Assembly: GCF_014596475.1 (NCBI RefSeq)
Contig: NZ_MECJ01000022.1
Location: 87,800-151,799 of the forward strand
Origin: Streptomyces sp. CBMA152
Lineage (GTDB): Bacteria > Actinomycetota > Actinomycetes > Streptomycetales > Streptomycetaceae
Direction: 5' to 3'
DNA length: 64,000 nucleotides
Shown here: positions 34,779-47,630 of the stretch, in pieces
Layout: the number at the start of each line of letters is the position of its first letter
Numbering within the stretch: position 1 is the first letter of the stretch
The notes under the pieces: generated by a model
The model's input: only the letters and a program-made list of their open reading frames with translations
What the model was told of the DNA's origin: nothing
Database searches by the model: none
Translations under genes and position numbers: made by a program

Positions 34779-35761
34779 GCGCTCTCCACCTCCACGACTT
34801 GGTCGAACTCGTCCGTGACGGCCGGCTGGTCCCCGTCGCCCCCGCTCCACCGCACCACGAGCTCCCCCAGGGCCTCGTCCTGGTCGAGGACGACGGCCTT
34901 CTCCCGGTAGAGCTCCAGCAGGGCGAGGAAGCGGGCGACGACGGTGAGGGTGTCGGCCGCGTCCAGCGTCAGCTCCCGGAAACTGACATCCCCGCGCTCG
35001 CGAAGCATCGCCACGACGACGGCCGCCTGCTCCCGTACGGAGACGAGCGGCGCGTGGATGTGATCGATGTACACCTGCGGCTTGGCCTTCGGCTGCATGG
35101 CCTTGACCGCCAGCTTGGCGAACCCCTCGGCGCCGATGCTGATGACGACCTCGGGCAGCAGCTCGGCGTGGTGCGCCTCAAGTCCGACGGTACGGGGGTA
35201 CCGGCGCGCCTCGTCGTCGAGCCGCGCGCTGAAGATGTCCGCGATGCGCTTGTACGCGCGGTACTGGAGCAGCCGCGCGAACAGCAGGTCGCGCGCCTCT
35301 AGCAGCGCGAGATCGGCCTCGTCCTCGACCTCGGCGACGGGCAGCAGCCGAGCGGCCTTGAGGTCGAGCAGGGTGGCCGCGACGACCAGGAACTCGGTGG
35401 TCTGATCGAGATCCCAGTCCGGCCCCATGGCCCGGATGTGCGCCATGAACTCATCGGTCACCTTCGACAACGCGACCTCGGTCACGTCCATCTTGTGCTT
35501 CGAGATGAGCTGAAGCAGCAGGTCGAAGGGCCCTTCGAAGTTGGCAAGCCGGACTTGAAAGCGCCCGTCACCGACCTCGGGCCGCGCCTCCAGGGGCGCG
35601 GGGGACTGCGCGACCGGCCCGGCACGGTCCGCAGCCGGAGCGGCGACCGGCACGGGGTCCGGGGGCGGAGCCTCCGGGAGAACTTCCACCCCCGGACCGC
35701 GACCCAGGACGCGGCGGCGCCCCCGCGCGGCGGGAACGTTCGGGTCGTCGGCGGTGGGCAA
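34775..35761 (-). CDS. scpA: Segregation and condensation protein A
   Basis: The kleisin of the SMC complex. After a Pro/Ala-rich extension of about 65 residues it has FQVRLANFEGPFDLLLQLIS, then DQTTEFLVVAATLLDLKAARLLP and, near the C-terminus, FRELTLDAADTLTVVARFLALLEL. The start is uncertain: no ATG exists in frame, TTG at 35761 is given, and a GTG near 35689 would lose 24 low-complexity residues. Overlaps scpB by four bases. Confidence 0.9.
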   Translation of the reverse strand: MPTADDPNVPAARGRRRVLGRGPGVEVLPEAPPPDPVPVAAPAADRAGPVAQSPAPLEARPEVGDGRFQVRLANFEGPFDLLLQLISKHKMDVTEVALSKVTDEFMAHIRAMGPDWDLDQTTEFLVVAATLLDLKAARLLPVAEVEDEADLALLEARDLLFARLLQYRAYKRIADIFSARLDDEARRYPRTVGLEAHHAELLPEVVISIGAEGFAKLAVKAMQPKAKPQVYIDHIHAPLVSVREQAAVVVAMLRERGDVSFRELTLDAADTLTVVARFLALLELYREKAVVLDQDEALGELVVRWSGGDGDQPAVTDEFDQVVEVESA

Positions 35762-35827
35762 GAGGCGGTCCAGGGGGTGCGGAGCGGGCGGTACGAGGCG
35801 CGGCGGGACGCACGGCGCAGGCTAGTG

Positions 35828-36343
35828 CTACCGGCCCCGCAGACGCCGTACGAGGATGCTCGCGTCGCCACGCGACTCCAGGTCGGCCAGGACCACCGCG
35901 ACGGCCTCGCGCACGATCCGCCCGCGGTCGACCGCGAGCCCGTGCTCCCCGCGCAGGACCAGGCGGGCGTGCTCCAGGTCCATCAGCTCCTCCGCGGAGA
36001 CGTACACCGTGATCTTCTCGTCGTGCCGCTCACGGCCGCTGGGGCGCCGGTTGGCCGCCCGGGCCCGCCGGCGCTGCTGCGCGGTGCTGGAGGCGGCAGG
36101 AGCGGCCGGACGGGCCCCCTTGGCGGCCTCGGCGGGCGCCGCCGTGCGGCTGCGCGGCTCGGCCGAGGCCGACTCCTCCTCGGCGGCCGAGTGCTCGGAC
36201 GCGGACTCGTCCGCCGCCCCGGGGTCGCTCTCGCCCGCCGGACCCGGCACCCGTGCCTCGCCGTTGGTCCGCCTCGGGGCGGAGGACTGGAGCGCCATCC
36301 CTCCGGTCGTACGGAACAGTTCGTCGGCCCCGGGCAGACTCAC
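35828..36343 (-). CDS. Putative ribbon-helix-helix DNA-binding partner of ParA
   Basis: A 171-residue protein between parA and scpA. The first 100 residues are acidic and Ala/Ser/Glu-rich, probably disordered. The last 65 contain EKITVYVSAEELMDLEHARL, a loop and RGRIVREAVAVVLADLE, a strand-helix-helix arrangement resembling ribbon-helix-helix centromere-binding proteins such as ParG or omega. The GTG overlaps the parA stop by four bases. An RHH protein coupled to a ParA ATPase fits a partition or positioning system, here for condensin or another cargo; that is inference. A second stop codon follows the first closely. Confidence 0.65.
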   Translation of the reverse strand: MSLPGADELFRTTGGMALQSSAPRRTNGEARVPGPAGESDPGAADESASEHSAAEEESASAEPRSRTAAPAEAAKGARPAAPAASSTAQQRRRARAANRRPSGRERHDEKITVYVSAEELMDLEHARLVLRGEHGLAVDRGRIVREAVAVVLADLESRGDASILVRRLRGR

Positions 36344-37503
36344 TCGGCGTGACACCGGGCGAGCACCTCCCTGGCGAGCTGACGGTAGGCGGCGGCGCCG
36401 ACGGAGTTGGACGCGTACGTGGTGATGGGCTCGCCCGCGACCGTGGTCTCCGGGAAGCGCACCGTGCGGCCGATCACCGTGTGGTACACGTGGTCGTCGA
36501 AGGCCTCGACCACACGGGCCAGGACCTCGCGGCTGTGCACCGTGCGCGAGTCGTACATCGTGGCGAGGATGCCGTCGAGCTCCAGGTCGGGGTTGAGCCG
36601 CTCCTGGACCTTCTCGATCGTCTCGGTCAGCAGGGCGACACCGCGCAGCGCGAAGAACTCGCACTCCAGCGGCACGATCACCTTGTGAGCCGCCGTCAGG
36701 GCGTTGACGGTGAGCAGGCCGAGCGAGGGCTGACAGTCGATCACGATGTAGTCGTAGTCGGCCATCAGGGGCTTGAGCGCACGCTGGAGCGTGGACTCGC
36801 GGGCCACCTCGCTCACCAACTGCACTTCGGCGGCGGAGAGGTCGATGTTGCTCGGCAGCAGGTCCATGTTGGGAACCGCGGTCTTGAGCAGGACCTCGTC
36901 GGCCGACATGCCCCGCTCCATGAGCAGGTTGTAGACCGTCAGGTCGAGCTCCATCGGGTTCACGCCCAGGCCCACCGAGAGGGCGCCCTGCGGGTCGAAG
37001 TCGACGAGCAGCACCCGGCGTCCGTACTCCGCGAGCGCGGCACCCAGGTTGATGGTCGACGTGGTCTTGCCGACGCCGCCCTTCTGGTTGCACATCGCGA
37101 TGATCTTCGCGGGACCGTGGTCGGTCAGCGGACCCGGGATCGGGAAGTACGGCAGCGGCCGTCCGGTGGGGCCGATCCGCTCACGGCGCTGGCGTGCGGC
37201 GTCGGGGGCGAGGGTGGCCGCGTACTCGGGGTCGGGCTCGTACTCGGCGTCGGGGTCGTAGAAGTGCCCCTGGGGCACCTCGTCGTAGTCGGCGAAAGCG
37301 GCGGTCTCGCGGCCGCTCTCGTTGCCGGCCATGGCGTTCACGTGTAGGCCGTCCATCATCCGTGGGGCTGTCGTCATGTGCGGGGTGGTTGCGAAGGCGC
37401 GGACCGCGACGGAGCCGACAGCCTCAGCAGGCCCCGAAGGGCCATGGCCCCGTGCGGGCATCCCTGGTTGACCACCTCCGGGAGTAAATGTCGACTCATT
37501 CAC
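36340..37503 (-). CDS. ParA-family ATPase with N-terminal extension
   Basis: A 387-residue ATPase. Residues 1-130 are a Gly/Pro/Ala and acidic extension. The deviant Walker A KGGVGKTTSTINLGAAL follows at about 140-156, then VDFDPQGALSVGLG and YDYIVIDCQPSLGLLT, typical of ParA/Soj. It is not the main parAB locus: no parB follows and no GTTTCACGTGAAAC site is seen. GTG start behind AAGGAGG. It heads the operon with an RHH-like protein, scpA, scpB and rluB. In mycobacteria a parA-like gene also precedes scpAB, so the link with condensin is conserved. Confidence 0.88.
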   Translation of the reverse strand: MNESTFTPGGGQPGMPARGHGPSGPAEAVGSVAVRAFATTPHMTTAPRMMDGLHVNAMAGNESGRETAAFADYDEVPQGHFYDPDAEYEPDPEYAATLAPDAARQRRERIGPTGRPLPYFPIPGPLTDHGPAKIIAMCNQKGGVGKTTSTINLGAALAEYGRRVLLVDFDPQGALSVGLGVNPMELDLTVYNLLMERGMSADEVLLKTAVPNMDLLPSNIDLSAAEVQLVSEVARESTLQRALKPLMADYDYIVIDCQPSLGLLTVNALTAAHKVIVPLECEFFALRGVALLTETIEKVQERLNPDLELDGILATMYDSRTVHSREVLARVVEAFDDHVYHTVIGRTVRFPETTVAGEPITTYASNSVGAAAYRQLAREVLARCHAE

Positions 37504-37579
37504 AAGTCGTCTTACCTCCTTGGAAGTGACCAGGAAACTTTATCGATAGGTCAGCGTGGCACCATGCCGACGGTTGGCG

Positions 37580-37609
37580 ACTCTATGGCGTGTCACCGGT
37601 CCGCAGCAA
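37580..37609 (-). promoter_or_regulatory. Putative promoter of the parA-scp operon
   Basis: TTGCTG (37609-37604) and TAGAGT (37585-37580) on the minus strand are 18 bp apart, about 75 bp before the GTG start. The 360-bp gap between parA and ald otherwise holds only the ald terminator. Confidence 0.4.
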
Positions 37610-37773
37610 CACAATCCGCCGGACCCGGCCGGATGTGTCGGCAATGGAACACCACTCTGTCAAGGGCGTACAGGCGTCAGAGCGCACGTTTCGGGGGTGC
37701 GCGAAACGGTTAAACAGTTACGTTCGAGGCGAGTTGAGCGAGCCTGCCACACTCCGGTGGAAGTGTCGTGATA

Positions 37774-37818
37774 CACACCCGGCCGGACCTTGGTCGACAA
37801 GGTCCGGCCGGGCGTGTG
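37774..37818 (-). terminator. Hairpin terminator after ald
   Basis: CCCGGCCGGACCTT and its exact complement form a 14-bp stem, extended by partly paired CACA/TGTG, about 45 nt beyond the ald stop. An A-rich run (TTTTTTT on plus, about 37847-37853) lies between the stop and the hairpin. Confidence 0.75.
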
Positions 37819-37863
37819 AGGTTGACGGCCCGGGTTGACGAACCGTTTTTTTAGAGCGTCTGA

Positions 37864-38979
<1,116 letters not shown>

Positions 38980-39124
38980 GTCGATCACGGTCCTTGGCTC
39001 AGGGGATGAAGGGGGTCTAACACGTACATACCCGGATGCACGGGGGCGCACCGGGAGACACCGCAAGAAGGTGCGGCGGAGCCAGTCTAATGAAGGTTTT
39101 CCAGCTGTCTACCCTTACAAACTA

Positions 39125-41200
39125 TTAATCTTTGGCCGAAGCGCTACGGATTTCGCAGGCCGGAGCGGCGGCTTCACCTTCGGGTCCCAGCAGCCTCTCG
39201 GCAGCACCCCGGTGCAGCCTGGCCCCGGCCGGGTCGCCGAGCCGGTCGAGGGTGTCCGCGAGCCGGAGCTGGAGGGCCGCCTGGAGACGCAGATCACCGG
39301 CCTGACGCGCCCACTCGACCGCCTCGCGGCAGGTGCGCAGCGACTCCTCGGGGCGCCCGGCGTACTCCTGCACCCGGGCCGCCTCGCTCAGCGCCCGCGC
39401 CTGGCCCGGCAGATCGCCGAGGCGTCGGTATCCGGCCACGGCGGCGCGCCAACTGCGCAGCGCCTCGCCGTACCGGCCCGCGTAGGTGTGCACCGCGCCG
39501 AGCCGTCCGTACAGCCGGGCCTCGTCCTCGCGCTCGCCGCGCGCCAGCCGCTGGGCGAGCGCCCTGCCGTACCAGTCGGCGGCCCGCTGCCAGTCGCCGA
39601 GCTCCTGGTGGGCGCCGCCTACGGATTCCATCGCGCGGCCGGTCGCATACGGGTCGTTCGCGGCCCGGCCCGCGTCCAGCGCCGCCCGGTAGCGCACCAG
39701 AGCGTCGGCCGTACGCCCGGTCCCCGCGTCCAGATCGCCCAGATTGAGCAGGGCCGCGGCCTTCTCCCGGTGCAGATTCCGTCGCTCGGCCACATCGAGG
39801 ACCAGCTGATGCAGCCCGTACAGCTCGGGCGCGGCGGCCTCGGTGCCCTGGTGCGCGGCCAGCGCCCGCACCAGGGCCGCGACCAGGCGCCGGGCCAGCG
39901 TGTCCAGGTCGCCGTCCTCGACCGCGAGCCGGGCGGCCGCGAGCAGCGCGGGACGGCGGGTGCGCAGCCACTCGGCGGCGAGCGGGGCGCTGGGGAAGCG
40001 CAGGGCGCGGGGCAGTCCGGCGAGCTTCTTGCGGGCCGGGGAGCCGTCCGGCTCGGTGACCGCGCGGCACGACTGGAGCAGCCGTACGGTCCGCTCCAGC
40101 ATCCGGGCCCGGGCCAGCTGCACCTCCGCCACCCGGTCGGTCGCGGCCAGCTTCACGAGCAGCGGCGCGAGCCAGCCGGGCACCGCGTACTGGGCGGGCC
40201 GCTCGTGCGGCTCCCCCACCGCCCGCAGCAGCCCGTACGCGACGAAGTCCTCCAGCGTGTTCTGCGCCGCCGACACCGAGCACCCGGCGAGGGCCGAGGC
40301 GGTCTGGGCGTCGACGAATCCGGCCGGGGCGAGCGAGAGGAGGCGCAGCAGCCGGGCGTTGGGCTGCGGCAGCGACTCGTACACCAGGCGGAAGACGCGC
40401 ACCAACGGCCGCTCGGCGACGGGGAGTTGACCGGTAAGGACGCCGCCGTCGTCGGGCAGCGCGTGCAGTCGCTTGGCCACGTCGGCGACGGCCGCCTGGG
40501 GGCGGATCGAGAGCCAGCCGCCGGCCAGCGCGAGCGCGGCGGGCTGACCCGCGCACTCCTCGGCCAGGTTCTCGGCCGCGCGCGGGTCCACGGTGATCCG
40601 CACCGACCCCGCGAAGCTCTCCAGGAACTCCACGGACGCCTTGGGGTGGAGGCCGCCGAGCGTGCACGGGCGTACGTCCGGGATGCCGGTGAGCGGGCCG
40701 CGCGCGGTCGCCACCACCAGGCAGTCGGCGTTCTGGGGCAGCAGCGGGTCGACCTGCTCGGCGCCGGCCGCGTCGTCGAGGAGCAGCAGCACCCGGCGGT
40801 CGGAAAGCGCCTCGCGCACCAGCTGCGTCAGCTCGTCCTCGCCGCCGCCGGGCGGCACCGGCACGTCCAGTACGTCGAGGAGCTCGCGGGCCGCCCGCTC
40901 GGCGGGGACGGGGGCGCCGCCGGGCTCGGTGAGGCCGACCCGGAGCACCCCGTCGGGGTAGTCGTCGCGGAGCTGGTGGGCCAGCTCCTCGGCGAGCGCG
41001 GTCCGCCCGGAACCGGGCCGTCCGGCGATGAGCAGCACGCGTGCGCGGGGCGACTTGCGGCCGGACAGGGTGTCGAGCCCGGCCCGCTCGACGTCCTCGC
41101 GCAGCTCCTTCAACTCCCGCTGGCGGCCGAAGAACTGACGGCCACTGCACTCCTGCGGATCAACGGCAGAGCCGCCCAAGTCCACCGCCTGATCCGTCAC
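39125..41200 (-). CDS. STAND (NB-ARC-like) ATPase with TPR domain
   Basis: A 691-residue protein. About residues 20-45 contain FFGRQRELKELREDVERAG, a STAND entry helix; the P-loop reads AGRPGSGRTALAEEL, with arginine for the usual lysine; Walker B is RVLLLLDDA. A winged-helix/arm region follows (LLRLLSLAPAGFVDAQTA). From about residue 450 the protein is helical, with four or five TPR-like units (ALLNLGDLDAGTGRTADALV). There is no DNA-binding or enzymatic effector domain. GTG at 41200 is chosen (GGAG nine bases before). Its ligand and output are unknown. Substitution of the P-loop lysine may reduce hydrolysis. Confidence 0.8.
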   Translation of the reverse strand: MTDQAVDLGGSAVDPQECSGRQFFGRQRELKELREDVERAGLDTLSGRKSPRARVLLIAGRPGSGRTALAEELAHQLRDDYPDGVLRVGLTEPGGAPVPAERAARELLDVLDVPVPPGGGEDELTQLVREALSDRRVLLLLDDAAGAEQVDPLLPQNADCLVVATARGPLTGIPDVRPCTLGGLHPKASVEFLESFAGSVRITVDPRAAENLAEECAGQPAALALAGGWLSIRPQAAVADVAKRLHALPDDGGVLTGQLPVAERPLVRVFRLVYESLPQPNARLLRLLSLAPAGFVDAQTASALAGCSVSAAQNTLEDFVAYGLLRAVGEPHERPAQYAVPGWLAPLLVKLAATDRVAEVQLARARMLERTVRLLQSCRAVTEPDGSPARKKLAGLPRALRFPSAPLAAEWLRTRRPALLAAARLAVEDGDLDTLARRLVAALVRALAAHQGTEAAAPELYGLHQLVLDVAERRNLHREKAAALLNLGDLDAGTGRTADALVRYRAALDAGRAANDPYATGRAMESVGGAHQELGDWQRAADWYGRALAQRLARGEREDEARLYGRLGAVHTYAGRYGEALRSWRAAVAGYRRLGDLPGQARALSEAARVQEYAGRPEESLRTCREAVEWARQAGDLRLQAALQLRLADTLDRLGDPAGARLHRGAAERLLGPEGEAAAPACEIRSASAKD

Positions 41201-41371
41201 GGGGCCACGCTCCGTCCGCTGCGCACGAGCCGAGCCCGGCGGGGCTCCGCGGCGGGCGTTCCGAGCGTAGTTCACCCCCCACGACTGCCCTGGTCGAGCG
41301 CGGCTGTCAGGTCGCCCGATCGGATCAGCGGATCGTCGGACCGGCATGCTCGCCGCGGCGGGAGGTGCCGT

Positions 41372-41424
41372 CGTTCGGGTGCGGGTCGTCTGTGGCTGGT
41401 CGCGCAGTTCCCCGCGCCCCTGTA
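41372..41424 (+). repeat. Dispersed Streptomyces repeat, copy A
   Basis: Contains GTTCGGGTGCGGGTCGTCTG and ends TTCCCCGCGCCCCT. It lies just past the 3' end of the Nudix gene, in the 240-bp gap before the STAND gene. Copies B (46041) and C (49275) share both ends. Confidence 0.75.
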
Positions 41425-41440
41425 GGCCCGGGGGGCGGTC

Positions 41441-42067
41441 CTACTTCTCGAACGGCCTCGCCGGCCACGGGGCCTCCGCCGGGCGCAGCGACTCCACGCC
41501 CGACCCCGCCTGCGCGGCCGTCAACGCCAGGGCTCCCACCACCAGGCAGTTGTTGTGGAGCTCGCCCGCGAGCACGCCGCGTACCAGCTCGGGCAGGGGG
41601 ACCCGGGCCAGTTCCATGTCGGCCTCCTCCTCGGAGACCTCGAAGCGTTCGCCCTCCGCCTCGGAGAGATCGCGGGCGAGGAAGATCCGTACGGCCTCGT
41701 CGCAGCCGCCGGGGGTGGTGTAGACGTCGGTGAGGACCCGCCAGTCCTCGGCCTTGACGTGCGCCTCCTCGTACAGCTCGCGCTGGGCGGCGTGCAGCGG
41801 GTTCTCACCGGGCACGTCGAGCAGCCCGGCCGGGATCTCCCACAGCTTGTGGCGCACGGGGTGGCGGTACTGGCGCAGCACCAGGACCCGGCCCGCGCCG
41901 TCGAGCGCGAGGACGGCGACGGAGCCCGGGTGGACCTGGTAGTCGCGGCGCGCGACCGTACCGTCGGGCATGACCACGTCATCCGTGCGCACGCTGGTCT
42001 TGTTGCCCTCGAACGGGGTCGTGGTGGCGACGACCCGCCACTCCTCGGGGGTGTCCTGGAGCTGCAT
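41441..42067 (-). CDS. Nudix hydrolase, ADP-ribose pyrophosphatase type
   Basis: A 208-residue enzyme. The Nudix box GLLDVPGENPLHAAQRELYE continues EAHV; it has one extra residue in the G-x5-E segment and His for the usual Gly, but the REL-x-EE catalytic core is intact. KLWEIPAG and TTPGGCDEAVRIFLARDL match the ADP-ribose/nucleoside-diphosphate-sugar group. ATG with GGAGG nine or ten bases upstream. Follows pyrG by 77 bp on the same strand. Confidence 0.9.
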   Translation of the reverse strand: MQLQDTPEEWRVVATTTPFEGNKTSVRTDDVVMPDGTVARRDYQVHPGSVAVLALDGAGRVLVLRQYRHPVRHKLWEIPAGLLDVPGENPLHAAQRELYEEAHVKAEDWRVLTDVYTTPGGCDEAVRIFLARDLSEAEGERFEVSEEEADMELARVPLPELVRGVLAGELHNNCLVVGALALTAAQAGSGVESLRPAEAPWPARPFEK

Positions 42068-42092
42068 CGATGTCCTCCCGTAAAACAGAAAA

Positions 42093-42128
42093 CCGGGGTA
42101 CGCGTCCGGTGAAGGACCCGTACCCCGG
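42093..42128 (-). terminator. Hairpin terminator after pyrG
   Basis: CCGGGGTACG and its exact complement, 16-nt loop, 17 nt after the pyrG stop and just before the Nudix gene. Confidence 0.65.
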
Positions 42129-42144
42129 CAACCGTATCGCCTGG

Positions 42145-43812
<1,668 letters not shown>

Positions 43813-44225
43813 GAGGGGGCTCCCGTGGTCGCGGTCTGGAAGTGCGTGCCGGCTGCCCGGTGCCGGATCCTGTCGGGATTCCGGGGGGCGCCGTCGCTGC
43901 GGTTCGGGGGTTCTTGCACCACCCGGCCACGGGCTACCAGGGTATCAGCGAGTGCGGCTCATCGCTTCCGGCCACGCTCCGCACACCGCCCGGCAACCCT
44001 GTGTACTCCACTCACCCGGACGGCCCAGCGGCGTTGCCGGAAGGCCTCGGCGGATCACCCACGTGCGTCGTATCCTGCTCGGACACTCGCCGCCGAGCCG
44101 CTGGTAACACGGCACCACCCCGGCCGTCACCCGCAACATGCGCTCGTTGGCTGTCCCTTGACCGCAGTCGCAGTAGCAGTAAGCGCCCCGCGGGGCGGAC
44201 GTGGCCGTTCGACTGGAGATTGCAC
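43813..44225. other. Divergent intergenic region pyrG / GH15
   Basis: The 413 bp hold the two ribosome-binding sites (GGGAG for pyrG, GGAG at about 44215 for GH15). A TACCCT hexamer on the minus strand near 43938-43943 could be a pyrG -10 element. No repeat or RNA gene was seen. Confidence 0.4.
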
Positions 44226-46028
<1,803 letters not shown>

Positions 46029-46040
46029 GCGCTGGGGTGG

Positions 46041-46125
46041 GTGCTCGCCGCGTTCGGGTGCGGGTCGTCTGTGGCTTGTCGCGCCCGCGCGGCGGAGCCG
46101 CATAACGTCGCTTCCCCGCGCCCCT
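46041..46125 (+). repeat. Dispersed Streptomyces repeat, copy B
   Basis: GTTCGGGTGCGGGTCGTCTG to TTCCCCGCGCCCCT as in copy A, but with an internal insert containing GCGGCGGAGCCGC, a 5-bp hairpin with GGA loop. It starts 12 bp after the GH15 stop. Confidence 0.75.
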
Positions 46126-46180
46126 AGCGGGGTTGCCGCTTAGGGTGGAAATGTCCTGTTCCCTCCGAAAGGGGGGCGCC

Positions 46181-47560
46181 ATGACCTCCCCCTCCAAGGC
46201 GGGCACGGCCCTCGCCGAGCTTCGCGAAGACCTCTCCGGTGATGTGTACGCGCCGGGCGATCCGGGCTACGACGAGGCGCGGCAGGTCTTCAACGTCATG
46301 ATCGACCGCCGCCCCGCCGTCATCGCGCAGTGCGCGTCCGACGCGGATGTGGCGACCGCCGTACGTTTCGGCCGCGAGCTCGATCTGAAGATCGCCGTGC
46401 GGGGCGCCGGCCACAGCGTCGCCGGGCAGGCCGTCAACGACAACGGCCTGGTCGTCGATCTGCGCCGGATGCACGAGGTCACCGTCCACCCCGCTGCCCA
46501 CGCCGTACGGGTCCAGGGCGGCGCCACCATGAGCCACCTGGACCTCGCCACCACGGAGTACGGGCTCGCCACGACCGGCGGCCGGGCCTCCACCACCGGT
46601 GTCGGCGGCTTCGTCCTCGGCGGCGGCACGGGGTGGCTGGACCGGGCGTTCGGGCTGGCGGTCGACAACCTCCTCGGCGTCGAGCTGGTCACGGCCGACG
46701 GCACGGCCCTCACCGCGAGCCCGGAGGAGAACCCCGAGCTGTTCTGGGCGCTGCACGGCGGCGGCGGCAACTTCGGCGTCGCCACCTCGATCACCCTGCG
46801 CCTGCACGACCTGCCGGCCTTCTCGATCGCGATGCTGATGTACCGGCCGGAGCTCGGCCCCGAGGCGATCCGCACCTACCGCGAGCTGATCGAGGCCGCA
46901 CCGCCCGAGACGGGCGGCGGGGTCCTGTACATGAACGGCCCGCCCGAGGACTTCATCCCCCCGGAGCTGGTCGGCAAGCTGCTGTGCGCCGCGCTCCTGA
47001 CGTACGCGGGCCCCGCCGACCGGCTCACCAAGCTCGCCCAGCCGCTGCTCGCGCTGCCGCACGAGGTCGAGATCGTGGGCGACATGCCGTACCCGCAGGT
47101 GCAGACCATGTTCGACGACCCGCCGGGGATGCGGAACTACTGGTCGGCCGAGTATCTGACCGGACTGCCTAACGAGCTGATCGACGTCTTCTGCGCCCGG
47201 GCCGACAGCCTCCCGGCGCCCACGGTCCAGCATGTGGTCTTCCCGCAGGGCGGCGCGATCGCGTCCGGCCCCGCCGAGTTCCCGGTGCCGTACCGCGACG
47301 CGCCGTGGGCCGTGCACCCGTTCGCGATCTGGGAGGACGCGGCGGACGACGAGCGCTGCAAGCAGTGGGTCAGGGACGTGCGCGCCGATGTGCGGCCCTG
47401 GTCGACCGGTGCGGTCTACCTCAACTTCATCGGGGACGAGGGCCAGGACCGGGTGGTCGCGGGCCTCGGCGCCGAGAACACCGCACGGCTCGCCGCCGTC
47501 AAGCGCCAGTACGACCCCGACAACGTCTTCCGCTACAACCACAACATCGCCCCGGGCTGA
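46181..47560 (+). CDS. FAD-binding oxidoreductase (BBE-like)
   Basis: A 459-residue flavoprotein. The FAD-binding PCMH domain includes IAVRGAGHSVAGQAV, whose His should attach FAD covalently; the second attachment Cys of berberine-bridge enzymes is absent (ASTTGVGGFVLGGG), so a single covalent link is expected. The C-terminus YDPDNVFRYNHNI is the BBE domain. It oxidises an unknown alcohol, amine or sugar. ATG with GGGGGG eight bases upstream; no signal peptide. The PucR gene follows after 70 bp and may regulate it. Confidence 0.88.
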   Translation: MTSPSKAGTALAELREDLSGDVYAPGDPGYDEARQVFNVMIDRRPAVIAQCASDADVATAVRFGRELDLKIAVRGAGHSVAGQAVNDNGLVVDLRRMHEVTVHPAAHAVRVQGGATMSHLDLATTEYGLATTGGRASTTGVGGFVLGGGTGWLDRAFGLAVDNLLGVELVTADGTALTASPEENPELFWALHGGGGNFGVATSITLRLHDLPAFSIAMLMYRPELGPEAIRTYRELIEAAPPETGGGVLYMNGPPEDFIPPELVGKLLCAALLTYAGPADRLTKLAQPLLALPHEVEIVGDMPYPQVQTMFDDPPGMRNYWSAEYLTGLPNELIDVFCARADSLPAPTVQHVVFPQGGAIASGPAEFPVPYRDAPWAVHPFAIWEDAADDERCKQWVRDVRADVRPWSTGAVYLNFIGDEGQDRVVAGLGAENTARLAAVKRQYDPDNVFRYNHNIAPG

Positions 47561-47630
47561 CCACCGCCGCCGTCCGTGTCGTACCGTGACCCGCATCACG
47601 TCCGTACGACAAAACACGAGGTGAACCCCA

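Noticed and set aside
37504..37863. parS site near parA
   Set aside because: No GTTTCACGTGAAAC-like sequence is present, and no parB gene follows; this is not the main parAB locus.
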